Part shown: one piece after another, positions 63,606-64,000 of the stretch | How positions within the stretch are numbered: position 1 is the first letter of the stretch | Layout of the letters: the number at the start of each line of letters is the position of its first letter | DNA from: Siphlonurus alternatus | Taxonomy: Eukaryota; Arthropoda; Insecta; Ephemeroptera; Siphlonuridae | Assembly: GCA_949825025.1 (NCBI GenBank) | Contig: OX463785.1 | Coordinates: forward strand, 13,579,971 to 13,643,970 | Direction: 5' to 3' | Length of the DNA stretch: 64,000 bases | Position numbers and translations under genes: made by a program | The notes under the pieces: model-generated | What the model was told of the DNA's origin: nothing | Databases searched by the model: none | The model's input: only the letters and a program-made list of their open reading frames with translations

Positions 63606-64000
63606 CGTAACGATTTACCCCTGGGTGAAAAACGTGGTTTTTGTCTAAAATGGTCACCCATTCAACTACTAACCATGCTTGGCGTTGCTTGACTAACTTG
63701 ACTTCGGTGATCTGACGAGACTCGGTCAAACACACTACGTCGCACCTCCTACTCAGAGAAAATGAATATCATTGGAATTGGGCAATAAGCAATAAAACTG
63801 AAGCAAATCAGCTCCCACCAAGCAGCAAACCGATCGGCTATAAACCCTAACCTCAAACGGCGATTTCAATTGATATATTGCGGAAGGAGGCTGACCCTTC
63901 TCTCAAAGGGTCAAGCGATCGGAACTGCTTAATTTCCGCATTATGGTCTCAAGGAGAATTTATGGGATCCTCAAATTGTTATGACTGTTTGATATATGAT
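63606..64000. other. GC-raised sequence continuing from family G to the window edge
   Basis: This stretch is clearly richer in G+C than the flanking spacer. It contains an inverted pair, GACCCTTCTC and TCAAAGGGTC (63890-63913), and ACCCTAACCTC. No match to copies 1 or 2 of family G was seen, and no protein family was recognised in six frames. It may be the remaining part of a larger transposon cut by the window edge. Confidence 0.3.

Overview
The window is eukaryotic, probably from an invertebrate animal. It is roughly three-quarters A+T by eye and dense in homopolymer and dinucleotide runs. It has no continuous gene, operon or ribosome-binding-site structure. The few protein-like segments look like short exons with GT/AG borders in long AT-rich introns or intergenic DNA. 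The long (CT)n/(GA)n, (TA)n and (TAAA)n arrays and the many short palindromic transposons would fit an arthropod such as a crustacean, but nothing here fixes the taxon. No rRNA, tRNA, CRISPR array or complete transposase was recognised.

The best coding evidence is one exon at 31108-31379 (+). Its last 180 bases are about 66% G+C in very AT-rich surroundings. It encodes a cysteine-rich piece with two N-glycosylation sequons, so it is probably part of a secreted or cell-surface protein of unrecognised family. A second locus at 43439-44014 holds two weaker candidates: a short initial coding exon on the plus strand and a proline-rich terminal exon on the minus strand. Other short exon-like stretches (10267, 23650, 27412, 57562, 63034) are listed with low confidence.

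Most recognisable structure is non-autonomous DNA transposons (MITE or foldback type). I grouped them by comparing copies inside the window: A, B and C (termini with ATTCACGAAG, 120-155 bp); D (CGTCGCCTTGG ends, about 125 bp); E (ACCTCGAGT ends, about 215 bp); F (a shared inner core under at least three different outer ends, 230-340 bp); and G (a dispersed repeat of about 250 bp, three copies). There are also single elements with AAGGTGGATTCA, AAGGTGCTT, TAGCTCTGTTCGTAAATA or CACAGTA ends. The last has a perfect 8-bp target duplication and is a hAT-type insertion. At 51361-51445 an 85-base inverted repeat pairs 37 of 39 positions around a 7-base loop.

Layout: 1-9360 is AT-rich spacer with one G, one A and an AT palindrome; 9363-20741 is rich in MITEs plus a long (GA)n, a (CT)n and G-runs; 20800-28600 holds microsatellites and the two AAGGTG elements; 28985-35270 holds a GC island, E and F elements, the cysteine-rich exon and a (CT)51 array; 35280-43430 is mostly spacer with one C and one E; 43439-44014 is the possible gene locus; 44150-64000 is spacer with F, A, D, G, two tandem-repeat blocks and the hairpin. 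Nothing in the window shows genes working together in a pathway. The notable features are the modular, shared-end MITE families and the isolated exons.
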